64,000 nucleotides of DNA, from assembly GCF_001591405.1 (NCBI RefSeq), contig NZ_BCUV01000006.1:434001-498000 (forward strand). The letters are read 5' to 3'. The notes under the pieces were generated by a model. That model was given only the letters and a program-made list of their open reading frames with translations, ran no database searches and had not been told where the DNA came from. Shown here piece by piece: positions 1 to 9,343 of the stretch (within the stretch, counting starts at the first letter, position 1; each line of letters starts with the position of its first letter). The position numbers were made by a program, and so were the translations under genes. The DNA is from Janibacter terrae NBRC 107853 (GTDB taxonomy: Bacteria > Actinomycetota > Actinomycetes > Actinomycetales > Dermatophilaceae).

Positions 1-64
1 CCCGCAGGCGTTCGCCCGCGCGATCGGCGCGGCGGTCGCTGCGCAGGTCGAGGCGCAGCTGTGA
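1..64 (+). CDS. 3' end of an unidentified gene (partial)
   Basis: An open frame enters from the left edge and ends with TGA at 62-64. The 20 visible codons encode an Ala/Gln-rich C-terminus ending in VEAQL. There is too little sequence to assign a family. It converges with the gene ending at 208. Confidence 0.5.
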   Translation, partial: PQAFARAIGAAVAAQVEAQL

Positions 65-89
65 CGGTGGGTGGGCGAGCTGGAGTCTG

Positions 90-187
90 GGCGTGTCGTA
101 CTGCAGTTCGTCATCAGGTGCGATGACAGGGCCCGGCTTTCCGGGACCTCACGGGGACCGGTCAGCTGAACTGCAGTACGACACGCC
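90..187. repeat. Short element with 19-bp perfect terminal inverted repeats
   Basis: GGCGTGTCGTACTGCAGTT at 90-108 is matched exactly, inverted, at 169-187, leaving a 60-nt centre that itself contains GC-rich inverted segments (around CCCGGCTTTCCGGG). It fills the space between two convergent genes. It could be a MITE or REP-like mobile repeat, or a long bidirectional terminator. The arms are longer than a usual terminator stem and there is no T-tract, so a small repetitive element is somewhat favoured. Confidence 0.55.
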
Positions 188-207
188 GGCTCGGGCCAGC
201 CAGACGC

Positions 208-639
208 TCACCCCGTCGCACGCAGCTCCTCCCACACCGGCATCTCGACGACGCCCTGCGGGGTCGCGAGGTAGGTGCCGAGGAGCGGCACGCCGTGCCG
301 ACGGCTCGCGGCGAGCGCCTCCTCGTGCAGGTCGCGCGCCCGGTCGTCCGGGGCGAGGCCGCGCGGGCGCCCGATGGCGGCGACGAAGCCACCGATGCTG
401 TCGGCGAGCCCGCCGATGATCGTGTCGAAGACGGCGTCCTCCTCCGCGCCGGGGTGGAGGTCCATCTCGGTGATCGTCACCGGCTGGACCATGCGGCCGT
501 CGGCGTGGCAGAGGAGCAGGCTGAGGCAGCCCAGCTCCCGCTCGGAGTCCCGCACGACGAGGTCGACGACGTCGGCGGCGAGCGTGGTGTCGGTGAGGGG
601 TCGGGTGTGCCACCCCTGGGGCAGGTCGTCGAAGCTCAT
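208..639 (-). CDS. Conserved hypothetical protein
   Basis: This is a 143-residue soluble protein when started at the ATG at 639 ([10 protein letters not shown]), which has AGGA about 9 nt upstream. An ATG at 648 is the alternative. The frame is open further upstream, but those codons overlap the divergent serine dehydratase promoter region. The protein has a hydrophobic [10 protein letters not shown] strand pattern and many acidic residues, with no signal peptide or membrane segment. It resembles small actinobacterial proteins of unknown function, and I assign no role. Confidence 0.6.
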   Translation of the reverse strand: MSFDDLPQGWHTRPLTDTTLAADVVDLVVRDSERELGCLSLLLCHADGRMVQPVTITEMDLHPGAEEDAVFDTIIGGLADSIGGFVAAIGRPRGLAPDDRARDLHEEALAASRRHGVPLLGTYLATPQGVVEMPVWEELRATG

Positions 640-791
640 GCCCGTCATCCTGTCGGGATCGACCCGACGAGGCGCGGACTTTTCCACAGGCCGCCTCCGG
701 CCGCGGGGTGGATACTGGGACCCACGGCGGGTCGCACCACCCACGCGACCGGCCACCGTGCCCCCACCCCGAGCACCCAGGAGCACCCCCC

Positions 792-2177
<1,386 letters not shown>

Positions 2178-2196
2178 CCGCCCCCACCACGGCATG

Positions 2197-2233
2197 ACGA
2201 AGGGGGCCGGACCCGTGGTCCGACCCCCTTCGT
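2197..2233. terminator. Bidirectional terminator between convergent genes
   Basis: ACGAAGGGGG...GGACC at 2197-2214 pairs with GGTCCGACCCCCTTCGT at 2217-2233 around a CGT loop. It lies between the serine dehydratase stop and the end of the oppositely oriented DUF2510 gene, so it can serve both. Confidence 0.75.
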
Positions 2234-2252
2234 CAGTGCGACGTTCGGGACA

Positions 2253-3566
2253 TCACTTCTTGGTGAGCTCCCAGTCGCCACGGGCCTCGACGACGAGGTA
2301 CTTCGTGCCCTCCTGGACCGTCGTGGTGCCCTCGTACGCGTCGTACTCGGAGATCAGGCGGTCCGGGTAGTCCTCGGCGCCGACGGCCTGGACGCGGAAG
2401 GTGCCGAGGAAGGAGTCCTTGTCCTCGGTGTACTTCGCGCCGAGGTCGGCCTTCTTGCCGTCCCACGTGAAGATGGCCGAGCCGTTGCCCTTCTGCGAGG
2501 TGCCGAAGGCCGGCGCCTTGCTGATGCGCGAGAACTTCACGGTCCAGTCGCCCTCGGTGTCGAACTCGAGCTTCGAGGTCGAGGAGCTGTAGTTGGTGAG
2601 GTTGTAGGCGAAGATGCCCTTCTTGGCGTCGCTCGCGGTCACGAGGTACTCGGCGCTCTTGCCCTGGCCGTCGACACCCTTGACCGTCAGCGTCTGGTAC
2701 TTGTCACCGGTGTAGGTGAACTCGACGAGGCCGGCACCGTCACCCGGGGGGACGGCGATGTAGCCCTTGCCGCTGCCCTTGTACTTCTGCTCCCACTCGG
2801 CGGCCTTGCCCTTCTGGCCGATGACGTCCTTGCCCGGGCCGTCGTCCGTGGTCGGCGACGAGGTGGTCGGGTCGGACGTGGTGGTGTCCGTCGTGGTCGG
2901 GCTGTCGGTGCTCGTCGAAGGGTCCGTCGGCTGCGTCGAGGTCGGCGTCGTCGGGGTGGCGACGGGCTCGTCGTCGCCACCGCTGACGAGCTTGATGCCG
3001 AGGAATCCGAGGGCTCCGATGAGCAGCAGGCCGACGACACCGAGACCGATGATCAGCGGGAGCTTGCTCTTGCCCGAGCCGCCGGGCTGACCGGTGGCGT
3101 AGGGCGCCTGGCCGTAGCCCTGCTGCGGCTGCTGGCCGTAGCCCTGCTGCCCGTACGGGTTGGACTGGTCGTAGCCGGGCTGCTGCCCGTAGCCCTGCTG
3201 CCCGTAGCCCTGCTGGCCGTACCCCTGCTGCCCGTAGGCACCCGACTGGTCGTAGCCACCCTGCTGGCCGTACGCGCTCGACTGGTCGTACGACGAGGCG
3301 CCGTAGCCGGTGCTGTCGGTGGAGATGGCCTCCGTCTCCGGGGCGCGGTCGGAGCTGGGGCGCACGCGCGTCGCGTCGTCGACCTCACTCGTGGTGCCCG
3401 CGTGGTCCTGTCGCGTCCCGGTGCCCGAGGAGTCCGGGCCGGGCTGGCCCACGCCAAAGCCCTCCGGGGTCCCCTGCCGGTGCTCGGTCCATCCGTTGCC
3501 GTCCCAGTAGCGGATCTGTCCCTGGTTGTCAGGGTCCTGGTACCAACCGGCAGCCCAGTTGCTCAT
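2253..3566 (-). CDS. DUF2510 domain membrane protein
   Basis: This 437-residue protein begins with a DUF2510 module ([19 protein letters not shown], residues 5-30), common at the N-terminus of actinobacterial membrane proteins. It is followed by a Gln/Tyr/Gly repeat tract built on GYGQQ (about 100-165), one hydrophobic segment ([20 protein letters not shown], about 170-195), a Ser/Thr/Pro-rich linker (205-250) and a C-terminal domain of about 180 residues that should be extracytoplasmic. The start at 3566 has a clear GGGGAGG site. The function is unknown. The layout suggests a cytoplasmic low-complexity tail tethered to an exposed sensory or binding domain. Confidence 0.85.
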   Translation of the reverse strand: MSNWAAGWYQDPDNQGQIRYWDGNGWTEHRQGTPEGFGVGQPGPDSSGTGTRQDHAGTTSEVDDATRVRPSSDRAPETEAISTDSTGYGASSYDQSSAYGQQGGYDQSGAYGQQGYGQQGYGQQGYGQQPGYDQSNPYGQQGYGQQPQQGYGQAPYATGQPGGSGKSKLPLIIGLGVVGLLLIGALGFLGIKLVSGGDDEPVATPTTPTSTQPTDPSTSTDSPTTTDTTTSDPTTSSPTTDDGPGKDVIGQKGKAAEWEQKYKGSGKGYIAVPPGDGAGLVEFTYTGDKYQTLTVKGVDGQGKSAEYLVTASDAKKGIFAYNLTNYSSSTSKLEFDTEGDWTVKFSRISKAPAFGTSQKGNGSAIFTWDGKKADLGAKYTEDKDSFLGTFRVQAVGAEDYPDRLISEYDAYEGTTTVQEGTKYLVVEARGDWELTKK

Positions 3567-3654
3567 GACAGGCCTCCCCGTATCTCTTGTGGTGTCTGGT
3601 GGTGCACGTGTGCACGGTGTCGCGGGTCAGACTACCTGCGGATTCGTCGCCTCC

Positions 3655-3678
3655 GGCATGGGGAGGACTCCCCATGCC
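3655..3678. terminator. Rho-independent-like hairpin downstream of the NERD helicase
   Basis: GGCATGGGGA and TCCCCATGCC form a perfect 10-bp stem with a GGAC loop, 12 nt beyond the stop of the leftward helicase gene. No strong U-tract follows, as is common in high-GC actinobacteria. Confidence 0.65.
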
Positions 3679-3690
3679 TGCGCGTGTCGC

Positions 3691-5352
3691 TCAGCCCGGG
3701 GACAGCGCCCGGACGACCTCCTCACCGGCGTGCGCGATGGCCCCCGGGTCGCCGACCACGACCAGCCGGTCGGTGGCGCGGGAGAGCCCGACGTACAGCC
3801 GCTCGCGGAACCGCTGCGTGCTCCCGTCCTCGTTGACGCAGAGCACGACGGCGCGACGTTCCATCCCCTTCGCCCCGAGGACGTGCCCGTAGAACACGTC
3901 ATCGGCCTCCCAGAAGGTCCGCCAGTAGCCCGGCTGCCCGAGCTCGTCCTGGCGTTCGACCTGCACGGGGTGGCGCCGACCGGTGGTGAGCAGCGCGACG
4001 TGGCCCGGTGTCCACCCTTCGTCCAGGAGGAGGTCGACCTGGTCGTCGGCGACGTCGAGCGCGTCGTGGGGCGACGTCGCGACGAAGGCGACGTCCGGGC
4101 CGTCGCCGCCCTCCAGCCGCATCTTCATCGGGGTGAGCGTGCGGAAGACCTCGGCGATCTGCTTGGTGTTGCGCAGGTTGTGGTCGAGGACGAGGGGCAC
4201 GAGCGGGACCGGCGGCCGGCCGAAGCGCTTGAAGAGGCGTTGGTTCTCGTCGGAGTAGATGAACAGGCCGCCCTCCTGCTCGTCGGTGAGCGCGCCGAGG
4301 AGCGGTCGCCACCACGACTCGGCGAAGTCCTGCGCCTCGTCGACGACGAAGCTGTCGTAGCGCTCCCCCGGCGGCAGCTCGGCGGCGCGCTCGGCCATGA
4401 GCAGCGGCATCTCCTCCTCCCAGAAGCGCGGGTCGTCGCGGGCGCCCGAGGGCACGCCCCAGCGGTTGCCGAGCTCCTCGAAGGTCCCGACGAAGGCGGG
4501 ACGGTGGCGGTGCGGCCACGTCGCGGTCTCCCGCTTGAGGTGCGTCGCGAGGCCGATCGAGTAGCACAGCAGCGCGACCCGCTCGGGCGCCTGGCCGCTG
4601 CGTCCGGCGGAGAGCTGGCGCGCCTGGGTGAGGGCGAGGACGGTCTTGCCGCTGCCCGCGCCACCGCGGATCTCGACGCGGCGCAGCAGCCGGGTGACGC
4701 CGAGGACGAGACCCTGCTCCTGGGTGAGCCGGTCGGCGCGGGCCTGCCGCTCGTCGGCCTCGTCGACGACGCTCGGGACGGCGTCGGTGCCGCGCGCGGT
4801 GAGGATGTCGACGATGACGTCGCAGTCGTCCTCGGTCGGGATCCGCCGGTGGGTGTCGAACCCGAGCGGGATGTCGGCGATGCGCTGGGCGAGGTCGGCC
4901 ATGTCCTCCCGGTCGTGGACCATCCAGCGCGGGCAGTCGGGCAGGTCGAAGTCCAGGCCGAGACCGACGAAGGGAGTCACGACCGCGTGCGCGAAACGCA
5001 CCTTGCCGCGGGAGGAGTCGGCCCACCGCCGGTCGGACTCGACGTACTGCCGGATCGCGTACCGCGCGTCCCGCACCTGCGCGACGGGGTCGATCGGCAC
5101 CCGCTTGCCGTGCCGCTTGATCGTCCACTGCCCGTCGGCGATCCGCACCCCGCTGCCCTTGACCTCGACGACGACCACGCCCACGTCGGGCATGACGAGG
5201 ACGATGTCGGCCTCGTGGTCCTTGCGGGTGTCGGTCAGGCGGTAGTTGGCGATGACGGTGTCCTGCGGACGAAGGGAGTCGCGCAGCCGCTCCCACACCG
5301 CACGTTCGGAGTCGTTGACGAACCGCGGGTCCCCCGGGATCAGGCGTGGCAT
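3691..5352 (-). CDS. NERD nuclease domain fused to a UvrD-like SF1 helicase
   Basis: The 553-residue protein has an N-terminal NERD domain (about 15-130; DHEADIVLVM and VVVVEVKGS carry the acidic and lysine residues of the PD-(D/E)XK fold) followed by a superfamily 1 helicase. Walker A is GGAGSGKT (about 232), the DEXQ-type motif is VVDEAQDF (about 336) and the C-terminal motif is VGLSRATDRLVVVGD. This combination implies ATP-driven translocation on DNA coupled to a nuclease-fold domain, in repair or defence. It sits next to a second NERD gene and close upstream of the defence island. Whether the NERD domain cuts DNA is not known. Confidence 0.88.
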   Translation of the reverse strand: MPRLIPGDPRFVNDSERAVWERLRDSLRPQDTVIANYRLTDTRKDHEADIVLVMPDVGVVVVEVKGSGVRIADGQWTIKRHGKRVPIDPVAQVRDARYAIRQYVESDRRWADSSRGKVRFAHAVVTPFVGLGLDFDLPDCPRWMVHDREDMADLAQRIADIPLGFDTHRRIPTEDDCDVIVDILTARGTDAVPSVVDEADERQARADRLTQEQGLVLGVTRLLRRVEIRGGAGSGKTVLALTQARQLSAGRSGQAPERVALLCYSIGLATHLKRETATWPHRHRPAFVGTFEELGNRWGVPSGARDDPRFWEEEMPLLMAERAAELPPGERYDSFVVDEAQDFAESWWRPLLGALTDEQEGGLFIYSDENQRLFKRFGRPPVPLVPLVLDHNLRNTKQIAEVFRTLTPMKMRLEGGDGPDVAFVATSPHDALDVADDQVDLLLDEGWTPGHVALLTTGRRHPVQVERQDELGQPGYWRTFWEADDVFYGHVLGAKGMERRAVVLCVNEDGSTQRFRERLYVGLSRATDRLVVVGDPGAIAHAGEEVVRALSPG

Positions 5353-5370
5353 GGGCTCACCGTATCCATC

Positions 5371-6057
5371 TCACGCAGGCGGCAGGCGCGCGGCGAGGAC
5401 CGCCCGCGTCGCCTCGACGTCGAGGGCGACCGGCCCGTCGCGTTGGAGCAGCTTGGTCAATCGCCGCGGCCACAGGACGTGGACGCCGCGGGTGGTGAAG
5501 GAGCCCCCGACGAGCGGCCAGTCGGCGTCGACGAAGCACATCGCCCCGGTCACGGGGATCTGGTCGGTGATGCCGCGCACGACGTCGATCTGCCTGAGCA
5601 GTCCGTCGACGAGCCTGGTGCGGCTGCGCCGCCCGACGAGGAGGGTGTCGACGCGGGGACGCAGGATCCCCCCTTCGATCTTGAGCTGCGGGCGGCCGGT
5701 GTACTTCTTGGCGTCGATCACCCAGATGCCGCTGGGCGTGATCGCGAGGTGGTCGATGTTGGCGCGGCTGCCAGGGATGCGGCGGTCGTGGAGCACCGCG
5801 AGCGACGGTGACGCCAACCGGTGGAGGCGGGCGCCGAGCCGCTCCTCGCCGACGGCTCCGGTAGCCCACGCCCTGGTGCTCTGCTTCTCGTCCGACAGGG
5901 CGACGGCGACATGGCCGAGACGTCCCCACTTCTGCCGCAGACGCTGCTCGTCCTGGGCCCTGCGCCGCTCGTACTCGCGGCGCGCGGAGGCACCGGCGCG
6001 GGATGTGGGCTCGGGGGGCCCTGTCGTCTCGGGCACCGGTGTGCCATCCATCTGCAT
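5371..6057 (-). CDS. NERD (nuclease-related) domain protein
   Basis: This is a protein of 228 residues when started at the ATG at 6057, which has GGGGAG about 9 nt upstream. A TTG at 6096 is also possible. The N-terminal half is charged and probably helical (ARREYERRRAQDEQRLRQKW). The NERD core follows (AVGEERLGARL, then NIDHLAITPSGIWVIDAKKY, with the D and the D-A-K triad expected for this fold). It ends 18 nt before the start of the NERD-helicase gene on the same strand, so the two may be co-transcribed. A role in DNA processing is inferred from the fold only. Confidence 0.8.
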   Translation of the reverse strand: MQMDGTPVPETTGPPEPTSRAGASARREYERRRAQDEQRLRQKWGRLGHVAVALSDEKQSTRAWATGAVGEERLGARLHRLASPSLAVLHDRRIPGSRANIDHLAITPSGIWVIDAKKYTGRPQLKIEGGILRPRVDTLLVGRRSRTRLVDGLLRQIDVVRGITDQIPVTGAMCFVDADWPLVGGSFTTRGVHVLWPRRLTKLLQRDGPVALDVEATRAVLAARLPPA

Positions 6058-6132
6058 CTCCTGCGACTCCCCTCGCACGTGGCTGCTTGCCGTCAAGGTA
6101 GCGGGTCGCGGCGCCTCTGGGGGCCAGGGGGA

Positions 6133-7716
6133 TCAGAAGGGCGGTGCCATGACCAGGTCTTCTGCGAGGTCATGACTCTTCGCCCCCTCTGCGGTGGGCG
6201 AGCTCGCCTCCCCTTCGGCCTCGGCGTGCACCCACATCGTGGGGAAGGTGTCGGCGGAGACCCCGCTCGGGCTGATCCACTCGGTGCGGCCGTCCGGGTG
6301 GAGGGTGTGCGTCCACCGGGCGGAGTGCTTGAGGCGGTGATGGTGCCGGCAGAGGCCGGAGAGGTTGCTCGGGGACGAGGTGCCCTCGGGGTACGGGAGG
6401 GCGTGGTCGAGGTCCGCGTTGCCCACCGGGCGCCCGCCCAGCACCCGGCGGTTGCATGCCCACATGCGGCAGGTGCCGTCGCGGGCACCGACGAACTCCC
6501 GCATGGAGTCGGGGACGACGTACCGCGGGTTGCTGGTCTCGACGAGCACTCCGGTGCGGGCGTCGATCAGGGCACGGGAGACCCTCGTCTCGACGTTGCT
6601 GACGATCGCCGCCACCGCGTCCGCGGGGATGAAGCCGACGCCCGGGATCTCGCAGCCGCTGATCCACGACTGCTGCCCACCGGGACCCAGGGTCGTGGGC
6701 ACCTGCGAGGTGACCGCATTGCCGGCCCACTCCTCGGGGATGACGTCGACGGCGTCCGCGCCCTCTCCCGTGACGAAGCGGCCGGCCCGGGACGTCGGGC
6801 CGTGCAGGTCCTGCCCGACGGCGCTCCCTCCTTCGCCCCCTCCGAAGGGGGCGAAGGTCAGCCGGGACGCTGCGGACGTGATGATCGGGATGCCCAGGCG
6901 GACGTTGGCGACGACGTCGACGCCGCGGAGGGCGAGGTCGGCGAGACCGTGGGCGCGGGATGCCCCGACGGTCATCCCGGGATCGAGCTCACGCCGACGT
7001 GCGGCCGCCTGCTCGATCGCTTCCTTGAGCACGACGGCCAGCTCGGTGGGGAGGGTCGCGTACATGTCGGCACACCCCACAGGGCCGGGGCTGAAGCGGA
7101 CGTCGAGCGCTTCGCGACGGTTGCGGGCGGCGCGCTCGTCCAGGAGCTCGGGCTCGACGCGCTCGAGGATCCGGCGGGTGGCCTTGCGCAGCTCACGGTG
7201 GTCGAACTCGATGATGCGTCGCGTGCCGGGCTTGCCGCGAAGGGAGCCGAGCAGGTGCTCGATGACCGCCGCGACAGCCTCGGGGCACGCGTCGCGCGTC
7301 TCCTTCGCGACGATGGCCATCGCGTTTGTCGTGATCTCGCCGGCGGCGACGAGGTCGGCGATGGGGCGCAGATCGGTCAGGGCCCGGGCGCCGAGGTCGC
7401 ACCGGCGGTCGGTCTCGTGGAGGCTGTCGCGCGTCACCAGTGCTACCGCTTCCGCGGCGAACTCCGCTACGCGGCCGGACGGGAGGTGGACCGGTCTGAA
7501 GATGCCGTCCGGCCCTCGCTCCTCCCCCCAGCGCACGGCATGCCCGATGACCGCGAGCTCGAGCGCGTCGGCCGCGCGTCTGAGTCGTTCGGTCGCGGTG
7601 AGCACCGCTGTGAGCGTGGGCTCGTCGGCACGGCCGCCTCGCTTGGTCACCCCCGTCCGCACATGTCCCAGTCTCGTGAAGGACTCCCCCAACATGGCCA
7701 GCTCGTCGTCGAACAT
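6133..7716 (-). CDS. DUF222 and HNH endonuclease domain protein
   Basis: This 527-residue protein has the usual actinobacterial arrangement of a long DUF222 region (about 30-330) and a C-terminal HNH domain. The HNH motif is visible as CRMWACNRR, then NADLDHALPYPEG and LCRHHHRLKH (about 415-455), giving the metal-binding cysteine and histidine set. Such genes occur in many copies per genome and their biological role is unsettled. Endonuclease activity is inferred from the HNH motif. It forms the left border of the defence island. Confidence 0.88.
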   Translation of the reverse strand: MFDDELAMLGESFTRLGHVRTGVTKRGGRADEPTLTAVLTATERLRRAADALELAVIGHAVRWGEERGPDGIFRPVHLPSGRVAEFAAEAVALVTRDSLHETDRRCDLGARALTDLRPIADLVAAGEITTNAMAIVAKETRDACPEAVAAVIEHLLGSLRGKPGTRRIIEFDHRELRKATRRILERVEPELLDERAARNRREALDVRFSPGPVGCADMYATLPTELAVVLKEAIEQAAARRRELDPGMTVGASRAHGLADLALRGVDVVANVRLGIPIITSAASRLTFAPFGGGEGGSAVGQDLHGPTSRAGRFVTGEGADAVDVIPEEWAGNAVTSQVPTTLGPGGQQSWISGCEIPGVGFIPADAVAAIVSNVETRVSRALIDARTGVLVETSNPRYVVPDSMREFVGARDGTCRMWACNRRVLGGRPVGNADLDHALPYPEGTSSPSNLSGLCRHHHRLKHSARWTHTLHPDGRTEWISPSGVSADTFPTMWVHAEAEGEASSPTAEGAKSHDLAEDLVMAPPF

Positions 7717-7740
7717 GTGTCCATGATTTCAGGGAGGTGT

Positions 7741-7782
7741 GACAACGTTCGGTTACGAAAGGGGCCCAAAGCCCACGTTGTC
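7741..7782. promoter_or_regulatory. 8-bp inverted repeat upstream of the defence operon
   Basis: GACAACGT at 7741-7748 is repeated inverted as ACGTTGTC at 7775-7782. It lies in the promoter region of the rightward defence operon, just beyond the start of the divergent DUF222 gene. It may be an operator, with no direct evidence of binding. Confidence 0.35.
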
Positions 7783-7802
7783 GGGGGCGCCTGCTTGAAT
7801 GT

Positions 7803-7851
7803 GCAACATCGCCGGGGAGGTTCCCGCCGGGAACCGGCGCAGCAATGTTGC
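7803..7851. promoter_or_regulatory. Interrupted hairpin in the leader of the defence operon
   Basis: Three nested inverted segments are present: GCAACAT/ATGTTGC (7803-7809 and 7845-7851), CGCC/GGCG (7810-7813 and 7836-7839) and GGTTCCC/GGGAACC (7819-7825 and 7829-7835) around a GCC loop. The structure ends 22 nt before the start of the first defence gene, where it could act as an operator or fold in the leader RNA. Confidence 0.5.
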
Positions 7852-7873
7852 CACGCAATGAATCGGGGAAGAC

Positions 7874-9343
7874 TTGGCAGCGGACGAAGTGGTCACGCCT
7901 GAGCCTCAGCTCATGGAATCGATGCGCGCAGTGGGGTACACGTTGGAAGCGGCGATCGCCGACTTGGTGGACAACTCGATCACTGCAGGAGCACAGCGGG
8001 TTGACCTGCATTTCGCGAGCGAGCCCAGCGACTACGTAGCTCTCTTGGATGACGGCGTAGGCATGTCCGAGGACGGCGCTCGAGAAGCGATGCGATTGGC
8101 CGGTAAGAGCTCGACGGCTGCCAGAGATGCCCACGACCTGGGACGATTCGGCCTCGGGCTCAAGACCGCCTCCTTGTCCCAGTGTCGCGATCTGGTGCTC
8201 GTGTCCAAGGACGAGGCCGCAACCGTCACTGCGTTCCGTTGGGACTTGGACCATCTCGCCTCAGTCGGAACATGGGCACTCATTCGGTTGGACGCCACTG
8301 AGATCGAAGGGCTCCCCCACTTCGCTGAACTCAGAGAACGCGCGTCCGGCACCTTGGTCCTGTGGCGCAACCTGGACCAGTTGCGCGCTCAGGTAGACGA
8401 GGGGGCCAAAGGACTGGACTCGGCCTTTGTCGGGGTGAAGCAGCACTTGGCCTTGGTCTTCCACAGATTTCTGGCTGGTGAGCACGGATCGCCGTTCACC
8501 ATAACCATCAATCACGTCGAACTCGACCAGATCGACCCGTTCCTGTCGGACCACCGCGCGACTCAACCCGGGCCACCTGAGGCCTTCGAGGTAGAGGGGC
8601 AAACCATCCGCGTACAAGCCTTCACGCTCCCCATGATCTCCAAGATGTCCGTCAAGGACCGAGAGCGTGCCCAGGTAGCGGGACGACTCCGCGACAGCCA
8701 AGGCTTTTACATCTACCGGGCCATGCGCCTGGTGATTTGGGGAACATGGTTCCGGATCCTGCCCCGGGAGGACTTGGGCAAGCTCGCCCGCGTTCGGGTG
8801 GACGTCCCCAACACCCTCGACCACTTGTGGGCTCTAGACATCAAGAAGTCCGCAGCTCAACCGCCCCCCGTCGTGCGCAACCGTTTGCGTCGCATCGCTG
8901 AACGCATCGTCCAACCCAGCAAGCGGGTGCACCTGTACCGCGGGAGACCAGAGCCTTCAGAGGACCGAGTCACGCACGCGTGGCGACTCATCAGCCACGG
9001 AGAAGACTTCCGCTATGAGATCAATCGTGATCACCCGCTCCTCAATTCACTCGCTGAGCGCTTGGAGCCCTCTGATGAACGAGCCCTATCCGCCCTGCTG
9101 CGGCTCATCGAGGATTCCTTCCCGAGCCAGGACCTCTTCAACAGACTGGGGCAGGACCACCTCGAAAAGGTTCCGTCCGTCGATTACGCGTACCTCCGCG
9201 GCATGGCAGTCGAGCTCTGGGAGACCTATCGGCTCCGGAAGAACGACGTTGATTCTTTCGTGGGCGTCATGTCTGGTATCGAACCATTTAACGGCGTCGA
9301 AGATGCCCACAACATCTTGAGAGAGGCGGCTGAACGAAAGTGA
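7874..9343 (+). CDS. GHKL (MutL/HSP90-like) ATPase of the Mza-like defence system
   Basis: This 489-residue protein has an N-terminal Bergerat-fold ATPase: EAAIADLVDNSI (N box, about residue 32-43), LLDDGVGM (G1, about 56-63) and GRFGLGLKTAS (G2, about 90-100). The remainder is not recognisable, which fits the MutL-like component of Z1/AIPR defence operons. The TTG at 7874 is preceded by GGGGAAG. The first internal ATG would remove residues before the ATPase core. The stop overlaps the GTG of the Z1 gene, so the two are translationally coupled. An ATP-gated sensor or clamp role is inferred from the fold. Confidence 0.85.
   Translation: MAADEVVTPEPQLMESMRAVGYTLEAAIADLVDNSITAGAQRVDLHFASEPSDYVALLDDGVGMSEDGAREAMRLAGKSSTAARDAHDLGRFGLGLKTASLSQCRDLVLVSKDEAATVTAFRWDLDHLASVGTWALIRLDATEIEGLPHFAELRERASGTLVLWRNLDQLRAQVDEGAKGLDSAFVGVKQHLALVFHRFLAGEHGSPFTITINHVELDQIDPFLSDHRATQPGPPEAFEVEGQTIRVQAFTLPMISKMSVKDRERAQVAGRLRDSQGFYIYRAMRLVIWGTWFRILPREDLGKLARVRVDVPNTLDHLWALDIKKSAAQPPPVVRNRLRRIAERIVQPSKRVHLYRGRPEPSEDRVTHAWRLISHGEDFRYEINRDHPLLNSLAERLEPSDERALSALLRLIEDSFPSQDLFNRLGQDHLEKVPSVDYAYLRGMAVELWETYRLRKNDVDSFVGVMSGIEPFNGVEDAHNILREAAERK

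Noticed and set aside
3526-5811. A 761-codon open frame on the plus strand
   Set aside because: It is antisense to the NERD-UvrD helicase and NERD genes, whose motifs are clear. High GC creates long shadow frames on the opposite strand.
5821-7902. A 693-codon plus-strand frame over the DUF222/HNH gene
   Set aside because: The minus strand carries the HNH motif in the expected place. The plus frame has no family features and Gly/Arg/Asp-biased composition.
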